Translations under genes and position numbers: made by a program | Part shown: piece by piece, positions 18,279 to 27,598 of the stretch | How positions within the stretch are numbered: position 1 is the first letter of the stretch | Layout: each line of letters opens with the position of its first letter | DNA from: Sapientia aquatica | Lineage (GTDB): Bacteria > Pseudomonadota > Gammaproteobacteria > Burkholderiales > Burkholderiaceae_D | Assembly: GCF_004358105.1 (NCBI RefSeq) | Contig: NZ_SMYL01000004.1 | Location: 248,001 to 312,000 of the forward strand | Direction of reading: 5' to 3' | Length of the DNA: 64,000 bases | Notes under the pieces: generated by a model | Seen by the model: the letters and a program-made list of their open reading frames with translations, nothing else | What the model was told of the DNA's origin: nothing | Databases searched by the model: none

Positions 18279-21119
18279 TTACTTCTTAGTGGTCTCGCGT
18301 CCTGTGGTGTAAGGACGATTGCCCATCAAACCTTGCCAGAGGATTTTGTTGTAGGCCACGGCATCCAACTTATCTTCTTCAGCAAAATTAAATTTCTTGG
18401 TTTTTTGCGCCCAATATTTACTGTCATGGGTTGGCTTCAAGGCGAGCGCAGGCGGGTTGCTAGCTGCCAGCGGCAGCGCCGAGCCGACTAATAAAGCAGA
18501 AGGCGTGGCGGTGAAAGACCAGGTTGTTTGGGTTAAATCAAACACGTCTGTCATCGGGCCTTGGGTCGAATCAAACAAACCCAAATGATCGACGCCAAGA
18601 ATGTCAGTAATGGTGCGCAACATATTGACGGTGGTGTAGTGCGTACTGACGAGTGCTGCTTTCTTCACATACGGACCAACGACATAGGCCGTGCTGCGAT
18701 GCGCATCCACATGGTCAGGGCCATCTTGCGCATCGTCTTCCACGATAAAGATCAAAGTGTTACTGGCGTAGGGGCTATTAGCTACAGCTTGGATAATGCG
18801 ACCAACCGCATAGTCGTTATCGGCCACTTGCAATTCTGGCGTGTTGATACCATCAATGGCTGTTGCGAAACTACCAGTGTGGTCGCCCATCATGCGCACC
18901 AAACTTAGGTTCGGTAAATTGCCGTTAGTGACGTAAGCACTAAATTCCCGCTCCCATTCCTTTTCACGATAGAAGTCAGGGAAACTGGTATCGAAGCCTC
19001 GGAAATATTGATCGGTCAGGGGAGCCAAATCTGGGTTGGCAGCATAGGCCTGCACCTTGCCGTGTTCGAACGGATTACGATCGATTGGAATTCCTAAGGC
19101 AGCGTAAGGAGTGCCGCCTAATGCATAACGAGTGAGGTCAATAAAGAAGCCATAATTACGTACCGTTTTACCAGCACGTAATGCCGAGTTCCATAAATAG
19201 CCTTGTTGCACTTCGCCATCCGGCCCGTCTGGGGCAGCCACGTTGCTCACTCCGGGCAATACGTCGTCATCCAAATCCTTGGACAACGGATTGGCTGCCA
19301 CTCGCGCTGCTCCTGCTAAGCCCACGTTGACATTACGGTTGGTGCCTTCCCAATCGTAGGAACCACCGCCGCCGTTTTCTGCATAGTTTGATGGCAGCAT
19401 GCGCGCGCCAGCATCCGATTCACGACCTGTCGTACTCCACGGCCAACCATTGCCGCTCACATCCGCTGGGTCGTAAAAATTGTCCAGCGCCACGAAATTA
19501 TTCGCTAAGGCATGCAGATTAGGCGTGGTTGCTTTCGGAAATTCCGTCAACGCTGGATTGCCATTGCCTTTACCCAAATCACCGAGGACTTGATCGTAGG
19601 TGCGGTTTTCTTTAACGATGTAGATGATGTGTTGAATTTTGCTGCTCAGTACCGCCATCGTTTGCGCATCGGCTGCACTAGGCAGCTTACCGAAGCTATT
19701 GTTGCTCGCGACTTGGTCGGTCAATAAACTCAGATAGGCAGCATTTGGCGTTGGCACGGCTAACAAGGCTGAGCCAGTGATATTCAAGATGTATTCGTTC
19801 GGTGCGAAAGTAACTGGAGAATTTTTTACTGGGCAAGGCACAGTTGCATAACCCAAGCAACTACCAACGTTGGGGCCAGGAGGCGTTTTCTCGTTACTGA
19901 CGTAAATCATTGTTCCATCTGGAGAAACGCGCACATCGGTTGGATACCAGCCGGTTGGAATCAAACCCGTTACCGTTGGTGTCGAGCCGGCTAGTGACAC
20001 AACCGCGACAGAATTGGTACCGCGGTTAGCGACATATAACGTTTTTTCATCGGGCGACAACGCCACTGCGGAGGGCGATGCACCTTTGTATCTGGCTTGC
20101 GCTGCGGTCAATACAGAGCTTGGTGCAACGGTGGACACTGTGCTGGTTACGGCATTTTTGGTGGTATCAATTACCGAGACAAGATCAGCAAAATCCGAGG
20201 CGACAAATAACCTTGATTGCGCTTTGTTCAAGGTCATCTTATTTGGGCTGCCTTGAACTGGAATACGTGCTTTAACCGACGGGGACGCGGCTGAAATATC
20301 GACCACCACAATTTCACGATCACGTTCGCTGCTGATATAGGCTGTGTTGTTGCCGACGATGGCGATGGAATTCGGATATTCGCCACCGGCTTGACCGCTG
20401 GTGCCGCCGCTCTTACCGGGACGCAAATCTTGTTCCGCAATGACCTTCCCGTTAATCAAATCGACCAAGGTAACCGAATCGTTGTAACGGTTGGCGACCA
20501 ATGCGCGCTTGCCATCCGCGGTGATAGCGATGGTCGTTGCCGTTGGCTTTTGCGCCAGTCCATATCCCGCGGTGTGACCTAAGGCGATGGGCGCACCGGA
20601 TTCAGCCCAAGTGCCGTTGGTGAAGGCGAACACATGGATGTTATCTTCGCCAGCACCGGGTACATAAAACTTCGTTCCATCAGGCGAAAACGCGATGCCG
20701 ACATAACTATTGGTGACCGACACAACTTGTTTTTGAACAGGCTTGTTGGACGATACGTCAAACACAAAAATAAATTGGGTTGAATCGGCGGGCACTTTTT
20801 TACCGTTAGCATCCACCACTAAGTTATAACCGCTAGTAAGTACCAACAAGGTTTTGCCATCCGGACTAATGGTCTCTGATTGGGCGTAACCAGCGGGTAT
20901 TGTTGGATTGGTTGTTAAGCCAGGCACTAATGGAATATAGGTTGAACCGGGCATGGCGGTCGGCGACATTGCTAAGCCTGTTGGCAACAGCGTAGTAACT
21001 ACTGTACCTAATGACGCTGGTGGGGTTGGCATAGCAATGTGTGATGTGCTCGATGAACAACCCGCGATGAGCGCTGCTAGGAGTAACGGCGTTGCTGCGG
21101 CAGAGAAATTTTTTACCAC
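18279..21119 (-). CDS. Bifunctional YncE-like propeller / phosphoesterase lipoprotein
   Basis: 946 residues starting at a GTG with AGGAAAG just upstream. LIAGC at 17-21 is a lipobox. Residues about 40-430 form YVTN propeller blades (DGKRALVANRYNDSVTLVDL, DEKTLYVANRGTNSVAVVSL). Residues about 500-940 are a phosphoesterase domain (HIIYIVKENRTYDQVLGDLG, a catalytic-site style segment; IFIVEDDAQDGPDHVDAHRS; TNMLRTITDILG-like segment). This architecture is known in databases as YncE/alkaline phosphatase family fusion, but its substrate is not established. It repeats in one chain the propeller-phosphatase pairing seen as separate genes at 247-2647. A structured leader lies upstream. Confidence 0.88.
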   Translation of the reverse strand: MVKNFSAAATPLLLAALIAGCSSSTSHIAMPTPPASLGTVVTTLLPTGLAMSPTAMPGSTYIPLVPGLTTNPTIPAGYAQSETISPDGKTLLVLTSGYNLVVDANGKKVPADSTQFIFVFDVSSNKPVQKQVVSVTNSYVGIAFSPDGTKFYVPGAGEDNIHVFAFTNGTWAESGAPIALGHTAGYGLAQKPTATTIAITADGKRALVANRYNDSVTLVDLINGKVIAEQDLRPGKSGGTSGQAGGEYPNSIAIVGNNTAYISSERDREIVVVDISAASPSVKARIPVQGSPNKMTLNKAQSRLFVASDFADLVSVIDTTKNAVTSTVSTVAPSSVLTAAQARYKGASPSAVALSPDEKTLYVANRGTNSVAVVSLAGSTPTVTGLIPTGWYPTDVRVSPDGTMIYVSNEKTPPGPNVGSCLGYATVPCPVKNSPVTFAPNEYILNITGSALLAVPTPNAAYLSLLTDQVASNNSFGKLPSAADAQTMAVLSSKIQHIIYIVKENRTYDQVLGDLGKGNGNPALTEFPKATTPNLHALANNFVALDNFYDPADVSGNGWPWSTTGRESDAGARMLPSNYAENGGGGSYDWEGTNRNVNVGLAGAARVAANPLSKDLDDDVLPGVSNVAAPDGPDGEVQQGYLWNSALRAGKTVRNYGFFIDLTRYALGGTPYAALGIPIDRNPFEHGKVQAYAANPDLAPLTDQYFRGFDTSFPDFYREKEWEREFSAYVTNGNLPNLSLVRMMGDHTGSFATAIDGINTPELQVADNDYAVGRIIQAVANSPYASNTLIFIVEDDAQDGPDHVDAHRSTAYVVGPYVKKAALVSTHYTTVNMLRTITDILGVDHLGLFDSTQGPMTDVFDLTQTTWSFTATPSALLVGSALPLAASNPPALALKPTHDSKYWAQKTKKFNFAEEDKLDAVAYNKILWQGLMGNRPYTTGRETTKK

Positions 21120-21623
21120 GATGGCTTTCCTGAAATTAGACCCGCAAAGAAAGAAGTTTGGGAATCAATACAACACCGATCTCAAACAAATATAGCGAGA
21201 CACATTGACTCACCTTTTGGTAGAGCGGATTAAGTGGGGACCGCAAATCCAGGCGTAAGCCCAGGCCGTCGATTCGATTTGCTTGGCGCTATCCGAGCGC
21301 AAGCTAGCTCGGACTTCCACGCACTTCAGAGACCGAATTTGGCATCGGAAATCTGTTGCATTAATTACTTTGAACGAAGCAGAGTTTAGTGTTGGATTGT
21401 TACGATAGGATGACGACAGCGCCGATCGAAATCGGGTCAGGAGTCATTGAATGAACCGGAATTATTTATTCACATTTGCGCGCCGGCAACTTGGTTGTTG
21501 AAAAAAAGCGGACGTAAAAAAACCAAGCAGACTTGTGGTGCTTGGTTTTGTGTTGACGGGGATCAGGCAAGTCCAGCGCAGAATTAATTTTCTGCGCGAC
21601 TAAACACAATGAAGCCAGTTTGC
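21120..21623. other. Intergenic region with structured leader and terminator
   Basis: 504 bases without a convincing gene. At 21244-21281 nested inverted repeats (CAAATC/GATTTG enclosing CCAGGC/GCCCAGG) and at 21292-21313 a TCCGAG/CTCGGA hairpin lie in the likely 5' leader of the minus-strand fusion gene. The terminator of the small gene at 21624 is at 21519-21549. Confidence 0.45.
21519..21549 (-). terminator. Rho-independent terminator of the small basic protein gene
   Basis: AAAACCAAGCA (21519-21529) pairs perfectly with TGCTTGGTTTT (21539-21549). On the minus strand the stem runs into seven T residues. It lies 75 bases after the stop of the 83-residue gene. Confidence 0.85.
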
Positions 21624-21875
21624 TTAAGCTTCGTCGCCATCGTGGGCTAAGGAATATTTACTACGCAAATCAATAATGAACGGACGAATATGATCGGCCG
21701 CGGATTCCCAGTTCTTGCTGCGTTCAATCGCAATACTCCAATTGCAGCCGGTCTCATCGGGATTCGCTAAATGAAAGATTTTGCCAAGTTTGGTCTTCTT
21801 GTGATCTTTAAATTTTTTGTATTCGGTCTTGATCAATTTTTGCAAAGCTTTACGTTTTAAAGTAGCGCGACTCAT
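21624..21875 (-). CDS. Small conserved-looking basic protein, unknown function
   Basis: 83 residues, no signal peptide or membrane segment. The N-terminal half is very lysine-rich (RKALQKLIKTEYKKFKDHKK) and the C-terminal half is acidic and mixed (NWESAADHIRPFIIDLRSKY). AAGGATG upstream of the ATG at good distance, and a strong terminator downstream, support a real single-gene unit. I do not recognise the family. The basic half could contact nucleic acid, but that is speculation. Confidence 0.75.
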   Translation of the reverse strand: MSRATLKRKALQKLIKTEYKKFKDHKKTKLGKIFHLANPDETGCNWSIAIERSKNWESAADHIRPFIIDLRSKYSLAHDGDEA

Positions 21876-21966
21876 AGTTACATCCTTACAAATTGGTTGA
21901 ACACCTAGTAAGCATAATCCTATTTCGCTCGTTGCACCGCAAAAATTTTACCCACAGCAATAAAGG

Positions 21967-22542
21967 CTAGTTAAGCCCGCTTCGTGGCTCCGGCTTCACC
22001 GCCCAAAGGGAGCTAGCCCACAAAATCAATCCTGTGGCTAAGCAGCCCAACGGATTTTGTGGCCCATTTTGCAATACCAGCGGATAAACGGCGGCAACCA
22101 ACATCAGCGCAATGCCAGTTATATAGTGCGGTGGATTAAAAAAGATGGCGGCCAAAGGAATAAAGTGCAAGCCGATAATGAATATCGCTAACGGAATTGC
22201 CCAGTGCGGATAACCGAGATTATTGAGTACATTGACACCCAGCACTATGAGAATCCACTGTCCAGCATTGACCAGATTAAAAAGCTGATCTCGGCGTCTT
22301 TTGTCTGGGTCGTCTGGTTGCGCCGCCAACGCGGGTCGGTAACGTAGATATCGCCGCAAGACTACGATAAAAAGAGCCAGCGTAATAAGTGCAATCACCG
22401 CCCGATAGAGCACAACATGAGGAAAAGCTTGGTAACTCCACAACCCAATCCAAAGCCCACCAAAAATCGTGAAAAACATTGCACCGATTGCTCGCGATGC
22501 GCGTTTTGCGTCGTCGGGATTAGCTTGTTGGGTCGTTGGCAT
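21967..22542 (-). CDS. Polytopic inner-membrane protein, unknown function
   Basis: 191 residues from the ATG at 22542. An in-frame TTG at 22605 would abut the upstream stop but adds an unlikely hydrophilic stretch. Five to six hydrophobic helices are visible (GAMFFTIFGGLWIGLWSY, VVLYRAVIALITLALFIVVL, WILIVLGVNVLNNLGY, WAIPLAIFIIGLHFIPLAAI, ITGIALMLVAAVYPLVL). Charged cytoplasmic stretches (PDDPDKRRRD) lie between helices 2 and 3. It lacks a recognised motif. It is 63 bases downstream of the TonB-C-like gene on the same strand and may be co-transcribed. Confidence 0.7.
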   Translation of the reverse strand: MPTTQQANPDDAKRASRAIGAMFFTIFGGLWIGLWSYQAFPHVVLYRAVIALITLALFIVVLRRYLRYRPALAAQPDDPDKRRRDQLFNLVNAGQWILIVLGVNVLNNLGYPHWAIPLAIFIIGLHFIPLAAIFFNPPHYITGIALMLVAAVYPLVLQNGPQNPLGCLATGLILWASSLWAVKPEPRSGLN

Positions 22543-22605
22543 AGGGTAGCTCTGTTTGGGCACAGCACAATGTGGACTGGCAATTAGCCAGTCCAATTCA
22601 GTCAA

Positions 22606-23184
22606 TTAGTGCGGACTAACTGACACACCTGGAGCATTAAAGGTTGACAAGGTACTGACCTCTGGGCCGACCAATTCCGCGTGAATTGGTAACTTCATTG
22701 CGCACGGTTGGCCAGAGCAAACTGCAGGCTTATATTTTTGGTTCATCAGCGCAAAAGTAGCTGCTTTGGAAATATCTTCGTTCGGTGAATTCATGACATC
22801 AACGGATTTTGGATTGCCTTCACCATCGACCAGCACATACAAGGTCAAGCTGCCTTTATAGGCCAATTCGAGATTTTCGTGTGCATGAGCAATAGCGCGG
22901 TAAATCGGATTTAAGCCTTTGACTGGAAACGGTGGTTCGTCGCCCTCAGGCATATTGTCGTATTCCGCTTTAATCGTGTTTTTTTGGTCTGCTGTTAATT
23001 CATTGTAGGGTTTATTCAACGGTACAGTGCCAGCTTTGACGATCTCTTTAGTCATGTTGGTGCCGACCGAAGGATTAGTTTGTTTAATACCGTAATGTCT
23101 AACTTCGTCGGCCAATGCGCCTTGCTGCACAGCCGCGACAAGCATGATAATCAGTAACGAGGAAGCGATTTTTTTATTCAACAT
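22606..23184 (-). CDS. Secreted protein with a TonB C-terminal-like domain
   Basis: 192 residues from the ATG at 23184, chosen because AAGGA lies eight bases upstream; a TTG at 23202 would place that site inside the gene. A signal peptide (about residues 1-26, cleavage near ALA-DEV) leads the protein out. Residues about 95-175 match the pattern of TonB C-terminal/energy-transducer domains (GSLTLYVLVDGEGNPKSVDV, ISKAATFALMNQKYKPAVCS). It lacks the proline-rich spanner of true TonB, so it is unlikely to transduce energy; single-domain exported versions are common and uncharacterised. A copy of the dispersed palindrome lies 126 bases upstream. Confidence 0.7.
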   Translation of the reverse strand: MLNKKIASSLLIIMLVAAVQQGALADEVRHYGIKQTNPSVGTNMTKEIVKAGTVPLNKPYNELTADQKNTIKAEYDNMPEGDEPPFPVKGLNPIYRAIAHAHENLELAYKGSLTLYVLVDGEGNPKSVDVMNSPNEDISKAATFALMNQKYKPAVCSGQPCAMKLPIHAELVGPEVSTLSTFNAPGVSVSPH

Positions 23185-23309
23185 TCTGGTAATCCTTGGC
23201 AATTATTATAAAAGGCAGATATACGAATCTGATCGAAATACGATAATTTATTAATCGTTCACAATTAAATAAATGCGGGAAAGTGTATAGACAGAAACAT
23301 TTTTTTACA

Positions 23310-23327
23310 ATGCCCTAAATAGGGCAT
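23310..23327. repeat. Dispersed palindrome, copy 2 (TGCCCTA-AA-TAGGGCA)
   Basis: The 18 bases are identical to copies 1 and 3. This copy sits between the RND permease stop and the TonB-C-like gene start. On the plus strand it is followed by five T residues, so here it could also act as a weak terminator in that direction. Confidence 0.85.
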
Positions 23328-23474
23328 TTTTGTACTTTCGCGCCAAATATGGGCTGATATACAACAGATTGGCTGGGACAAACGCCGTTTTGAAAGCGAT
23401 TGAACTAGTCAGAAGTTACAAACGGCCAGCGCAAATGGAAGCTGGCCGTTAAGGAAAACTAACCGCCGCGAGAA

Positions 23475-26400
23475 TTATCGGCGAGCCCGCATGCTATAGA
23501 ACAGCACCGGCATCACCAACAAGACCAGCGGTAATTGAAAAATCAAGCCAGAAATAATCGCAATAGCCAAGGGCTGCTGCATTTCCGAGCCTTGCCCAAT
23601 GGCCAGCGCCAGTGGCAACAAAGTCAGCATCGCTGCGGTGGTGGTCATCGTGATCGGTCGCATCCGATTGATGCCAGCATTGACGATTGCGTTGGCTAAA
23701 TCGTCGTGCTCGACTAATTCTTGTTGTTCGGAAAAATAGAAAATCGCCACTTCCGTCACCATACCGATAATCATCGTCATGCCCATCATGGCCGAAATAT
23801 TTAACTCGGTTTTGGTCACCCACAAACCAATAAACACCGTCGATACTGCCAACAAAGCCGTGACCAAAATCGAGATCGCCAAGCGGAAGCTTTCATACAT
23901 AAATAGCAGTAACAGGAACACCAACGCGCTAGCCGCTGCAAATACCGCCATCAAGCCTTTAAACGCGATTTGCTGTTGCTCATACAAACCACCGAGTTGG
24001 TAGTACACGCCCGCCGGTAACAACTTATCCTGCGCCATGACTTGTTTAACATCGTCAATTACCGAACCCAAATCGCGCCCGCTGATGCGGCCAGTTACCG
24101 CCACCATGCGCTTCAAATTCTCACGCGCAATTTGCGGCTGACCGATTACCGGCGTAATGCTAGCCACCCGTTTAAGTGGGAACAAATGTCCGTCTGGGGC
24201 ACGCACCATCATATTGGCCAAATCGGTATCGGACGTGCGTAGCGACTTGGGCACCCAAACCCGCACGCCCACCATTTTGATGCCGCTCACCACTTGGGTC
24301 GCGACATTGCCGCTTAAGATGCTCTCAATGTTTTTGGTAATGGCATCGACTTCCATTCCCTCTAGCGCCGCTTTAGTCGGATCGACGTGAATCTCTAAAG
24401 CGTCGCCAGCCGGATTAATGCCGTTCTTCACATCGACCACGCCAGTAATCTTAGCGATGCGCTCGGCGACTTTATCGGCCACGGCAGACAACTGTTCGGG
24501 ATTATCGGAAAACACTTTGACTTCAATCGGCTGCGGCACGGCGGTTAAGTCACCGATTAAATCTTCCATCAATTGCGCCATTTCGATTTTTAAACCGGGC
24601 ACATTGGCTTCAACCTTGGTGCGGATATCGTCCATCACTTCATCGACCGGGCGGCGCGGAAAGCCTTTTAGGCGGATAAAAAAATCGCCTTCATTCGCTT
24701 CACTCAATCCACCACCCAAGCCGCTGCCAGTGCGACGTGAATAGGTTTCTACATCGGGCGTGGCTTTAATAATGGCTTCAACTTGGCGCAACAAGCGGTC
24801 GGTTTCCGACAATGCCGTGCCCGGCTCGCTGCGGTAATCCAATACAAAACCGCCCTCGTCCATTGATGGCATAAAACCGGAACCCACTTGCTGAAAAGCG
24901 AACAACCCCACTAACAACATCGGCACCAAGCCAAGCAATAGCAAAACTGGACGCGCTAATAAACGCTGCATCAGCGAGCGATAGTTGCGATGCAATGCTT
25001 GCAGCAATTTGCTCTCGGTTTTTTCTTCGGCGTCTTGCAACGTCAAAAACCGATCAGCCAACAACGGAACCGCCAACCAAGTAATCAAAAACGAAATCAA
25101 CAACGCCGCCGCCATGGTGAGCGACAAGGCTTTAAAAAACGCACCCGTGACGCCAGTCAAAAACGCTAGCGGTGCAAAAATGATTAAGGTTGAAGCGCTG
25201 GAGCCAACCAAAGGCCGCATAAATTCTGCCGCCGCTTTTAGCACCCGCTCATGCATCTGACCCGCGCCACCTTGCAAGCGCCGCATGATGTGCTCAATCA
25301 TCACAATTGCGTCATCGATAATTAAACCGACCGCCGCCGCCATGCCACCCAAGGTCATAATATTAAAACTCATCCCCAGCACGTATATCAGCACAACCGT
25401 GGTCGATAACACTGCTGGCACGACCACAATCGCGATCACAGTCACTTTGAAATTGCGCAAGAAAAACAGCAACACAAGGGCTGACAATACAATCCCGATT
25501 AACACCGCATCCCGCACGCTAGAAGCCGATTGCAACACGAGTTGGCTCTGGTCATACCAATTCGAAATCGTCACACCAGCAGGCAATTGGGCATGGGCGG
25601 CGTCCAGTTTTTTCTTAATATCGCTAACAATTTCCACGCTGTTACTGCCGGGTTGCTGATAGACCGAAAACAGCACCGCGTTTTTACCGTCCGCTGTCAC
25701 GCGCGTCCATTCGGGCGCAGTAGCTTGTTCCACCGTGGCGATGTCACCCAAGCGCACCACACCGTTACCTTGATTTTTAAGCGCCAGTTGGCGAATTTGA
25801 TTCAGGTTTTTTAAGCGGCTGTCCGAAATCGCCAAAAACAATTTGTAATGATCTTCTAACTTACCGACTGCGGCAATCACGTTGGCATTGGTCAGCGTGC
25901 GTGCTACGTCGTCGAGCGTTAAATCCAAGGACCACAGTTTTTTCGGATCGATCGTGACGCGGTATTCTTCCACTGCGCCACCTTGGACTTGAATGTACTT
26001 AACGCCGTCAATACTGGATAACAAAGGTCGTAGTTGATACTGTGCCAAATCACGCAGTTGAATCGGCGTCAAACTATCGGACGTAATGCTGTACGCGGTA
26101 ATTGGGAAAACAGTCGGGTCCATTAACCGGGTCGTGACTTGCATGCCCGCAGGGAGCTGCGACTGAATCTGGGCGATGGCAGCATTAATCTGTAAGGCCG
26201 AGGTCGCCATCTCGCGCCCCCAATCAAAATTGACCGAGATTTCGGCCGAACCGCGCGACGTCGTTGAGCGCACCGTGCGCACACCCGGAACACGGCGCAC
26301 CGCATCTTCAACGGGGCGAGTTACTTGCATTTCCATTTGCTCAGCGGGTTGATCGCCTACATCAATCGACACCACCGCGCGCGGAAAATCAACCGTTGGA

Positions 26401-26510
26401 AACAGCGACACCGGCAGCTTTAAGGCCGCCACAACGCCGGCCAAGGCCAGCATCAAAAATAGAAATAAGACCGAGCGGCGATGCGCTTGAATCCATGAGC
26501 CGATAGTCAT
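23475..26510 (-). CDS. RND efflux permease (AcrB/CzcA superfamily)
   Basis: 1011 residues, the usual length for a resistance-nodulation-division permease. It has the classical duplicated plan: TM1 at about 10-30, a large periplasmic loop, TM2-TM6, TM7 at about 525, a second loop, and TM8-TM12. GLIIDDAIVMIEH near residue 395 is the TM4 proton-relay motif, with the Asp pair found in drug-type pumps rather than the single Asp of most CzcA proteins. It exports compounds from the periplasm and inner membrane through the outer-membrane factor. The gene overlaps the adaptor gene by 4 bases. Gene order is that of czcCBA systems, so both drug and metal substrates remain possible. Confidence 0.93.
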   Translation of the reverse strand: MTIGSWIQAHRRSVLFLFLMLALAGVVAALKLPVSLFPTVDFPRAVVSIDVGDQPAEQMEMQVTRPVEDAVRRVPGVRTVRSTTSRGSAEISVNFDWGREMATSALQINAAIAQIQSQLPAGMQVTTRLMDPTVFPITAYSITSDSLTPIQLRDLAQYQLRPLLSSIDGVKYIQVQGGAVEEYRVTIDPKKLWSLDLTLDDVARTLTNANVIAAVGKLEDHYKLFLAISDSRLKNLNQIRQLALKNQGNGVVRLGDIATVEQATAPEWTRVTADGKNAVLFSVYQQPGSNSVEIVSDIKKKLDAAHAQLPAGVTISNWYDQSQLVLQSASSVRDAVLIGIVLSALVLLFFLRNFKVTVIAIVVVPAVLSTTVVLIYVLGMSFNIMTLGGMAAAVGLIIDDAIVMIEHIMRRLQGGAGQMHERVLKAAAEFMRPLVGSSASTLIIFAPLAFLTGVTGAFFKALSLTMAAALLISFLITWLAVPLLADRFLTLQDAEEKTESKLLQALHRNYRSLMQRLLARPVLLLLGLVPMLLVGLFAFQQVGSGFMPSMDEGGFVLDYRSEPGTALSETDRLLRQVEAIIKATPDVETYSRRTGSGLGGGLSEANEGDFFIRLKGFPRRPVDEVMDDIRTKVEANVPGLKIEMAQLMEDLIGDLTAVPQPIEVKVFSDNPEQLSAVADKVAERIAKITGVVDVKNGINPAGDALEIHVDPTKAALEGMEVDAITKNIESILSGNVATQVVSGIKMVGVRVWVPKSLRTSDTDLANMMVRAPDGHLFPLKRVASITPVIGQPQIARENLKRMVAVTGRISGRDLGSVIDDVKQVMAQDKLLPAGVYYQLGGLYEQQQIAFKGLMAVFAAASALVFLLLLFMYESFRLAISILVTALLAVSTVFIGLWVTKTELNISAMMGMTMIIGMVTEVAIFYFSEQQELVEHDDLANAIVNAGINRMRPITMTTTAAMLTLLPLALAIGQGSEMQQPLAIAIISGLIFQLPLVLLVMPVLFYSMRARR

Positions 26511-27598
26511 TTACCTGACTCCCGCACAGCCATATCGTCTTCCAGTTCGTAATTACCTAACACAACAACGGGGAGTTTTGGATCAATCTCCCCGTCGATG
26601 CCAAAGTGGGTTGCGCTCTCGTTGACTTTGGCCACTTCGACGCGATGCGCTTTACCGTCAGCGACTTGGAAAATAAACGTCCCTTTTTCATCCGACAACA
26701 CCGCTTGACGCGGCACTAACCACGCTTGTTGCTGACCTAGATGTATCGTCGCTTGCACATGCATGCCCGCGACCAATGTCGGCGCGGCTGAAGCCGGCAG
26801 CAGCACAATCGCGCTGACCAATTGTGTTTTGGGATCCACGACATTTTGCACTTCGTTGATCTTGGCGTTAATAGTCGTACCGGCATCTTCGACCGTGGAT
26901 AGAATCACCTTCATCCCGGCATGTACCATGCGGCGCTGCGCTGGCTCAATTCCTAGCGCAATGCGTAGCGTGTTGGTTTCGCCTACTTGTACAACGGTCG
27001 CACCAGCGGCCAAACGATCACCTTGCGCCGCCACCAAAGCGGTAACGACGCCATCCACCGGAGCCAATATCTTAGCCGCTTCGGTTTCGCCGCCCAGTTT
27101 TTTTTGCGAAGCGAGCATGGATTCCGCGTCTTGCAATTGCTTTTTGGCTGTATCAAGCTGTGTTTGGGTGAGCAGTTTTAAGGCGAACAATTCTTCTTCG
27201 CGCTTTAATTCGGCACGCGCAAAATTAGCCGCCGTTAACGCTTGTACGTAAGCGGTTTGCGCGTTGGGATCGCTCGTTAATATTGCCAAAGTCTCGCCGC
27301 GATGGACTTGCTGTCCGGGCAAAACCGATAACAAGGTCAATTGACCGGCTTGCGGAAAGCTCAAGGAATTAATCTTGGCGCTAACTACGTCGCCATAGGC
27401 GATCAAATTGCTTTCCATCGCTTGCTGACCAATTGGCTGTGTTTTAACCAAGGCACTCACTGCTTCGGCGGCGGGCTCGGCGCCATCTTTGGCATCGGAG
27501 GCAGCGCTGTGCTGCTTTTTCCACCAATATGCTGCGCCCAATATCAATGCCGAGCCGACGATCAGCGCCAAAATCAAACTTAGTTTTTTTTGTTTCAT
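26507..27598 (-). CDS. RND efflux periplasmic adaptor (membrane fusion protein)
   Basis: 363 residues. One N-terminal membrane anchor (about 8-26) is followed by a flexible linker, a lipoyl half-motif (SLSFPQAGQLTLLSVLPGQQVHRGETLAIL), an alpha-hairpin coiled coil (about 115-170), the second lipoyl half (ILAPVDGVVTALVAAQGDRL) and beta-barrel domains. It bridges the permease and the TolC-like channel. It overlaps both neighbours by 4 bases, so the three products are made together. No His-rich metal-binding extension is visible. Confidence 0.93.
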   Translation of the reverse strand: MKQKKLSLILALIVGSALILGAAYWWKKQHSAASDAKDGAEPAAEAVSALVKTQPIGQQAMESNLIAYGDVVSAKINSLSFPQAGQLTLLSVLPGQQVHRGETLAILTSDPNAQTAYVQALTAANFARAELKREEELFALKLLTQTQLDTAKKQLQDAESMLASQKKLGGETEAAKILAPVDGVVTALVAAQGDRLAAGATVVQVGETNTLRIALGIEPAQRRMVHAGMKVILSTVEDAGTTINAKINEVQNVVDPKTQLVSAIVLLPASAAPTLVAGMHVQATIHLGQQQAWLVPRQAVLSDEKGTFIFQVADGKAHRVEVAKVNESATHFGIDGEIDPKLPVVVLGNYELEDDMAVRESGK

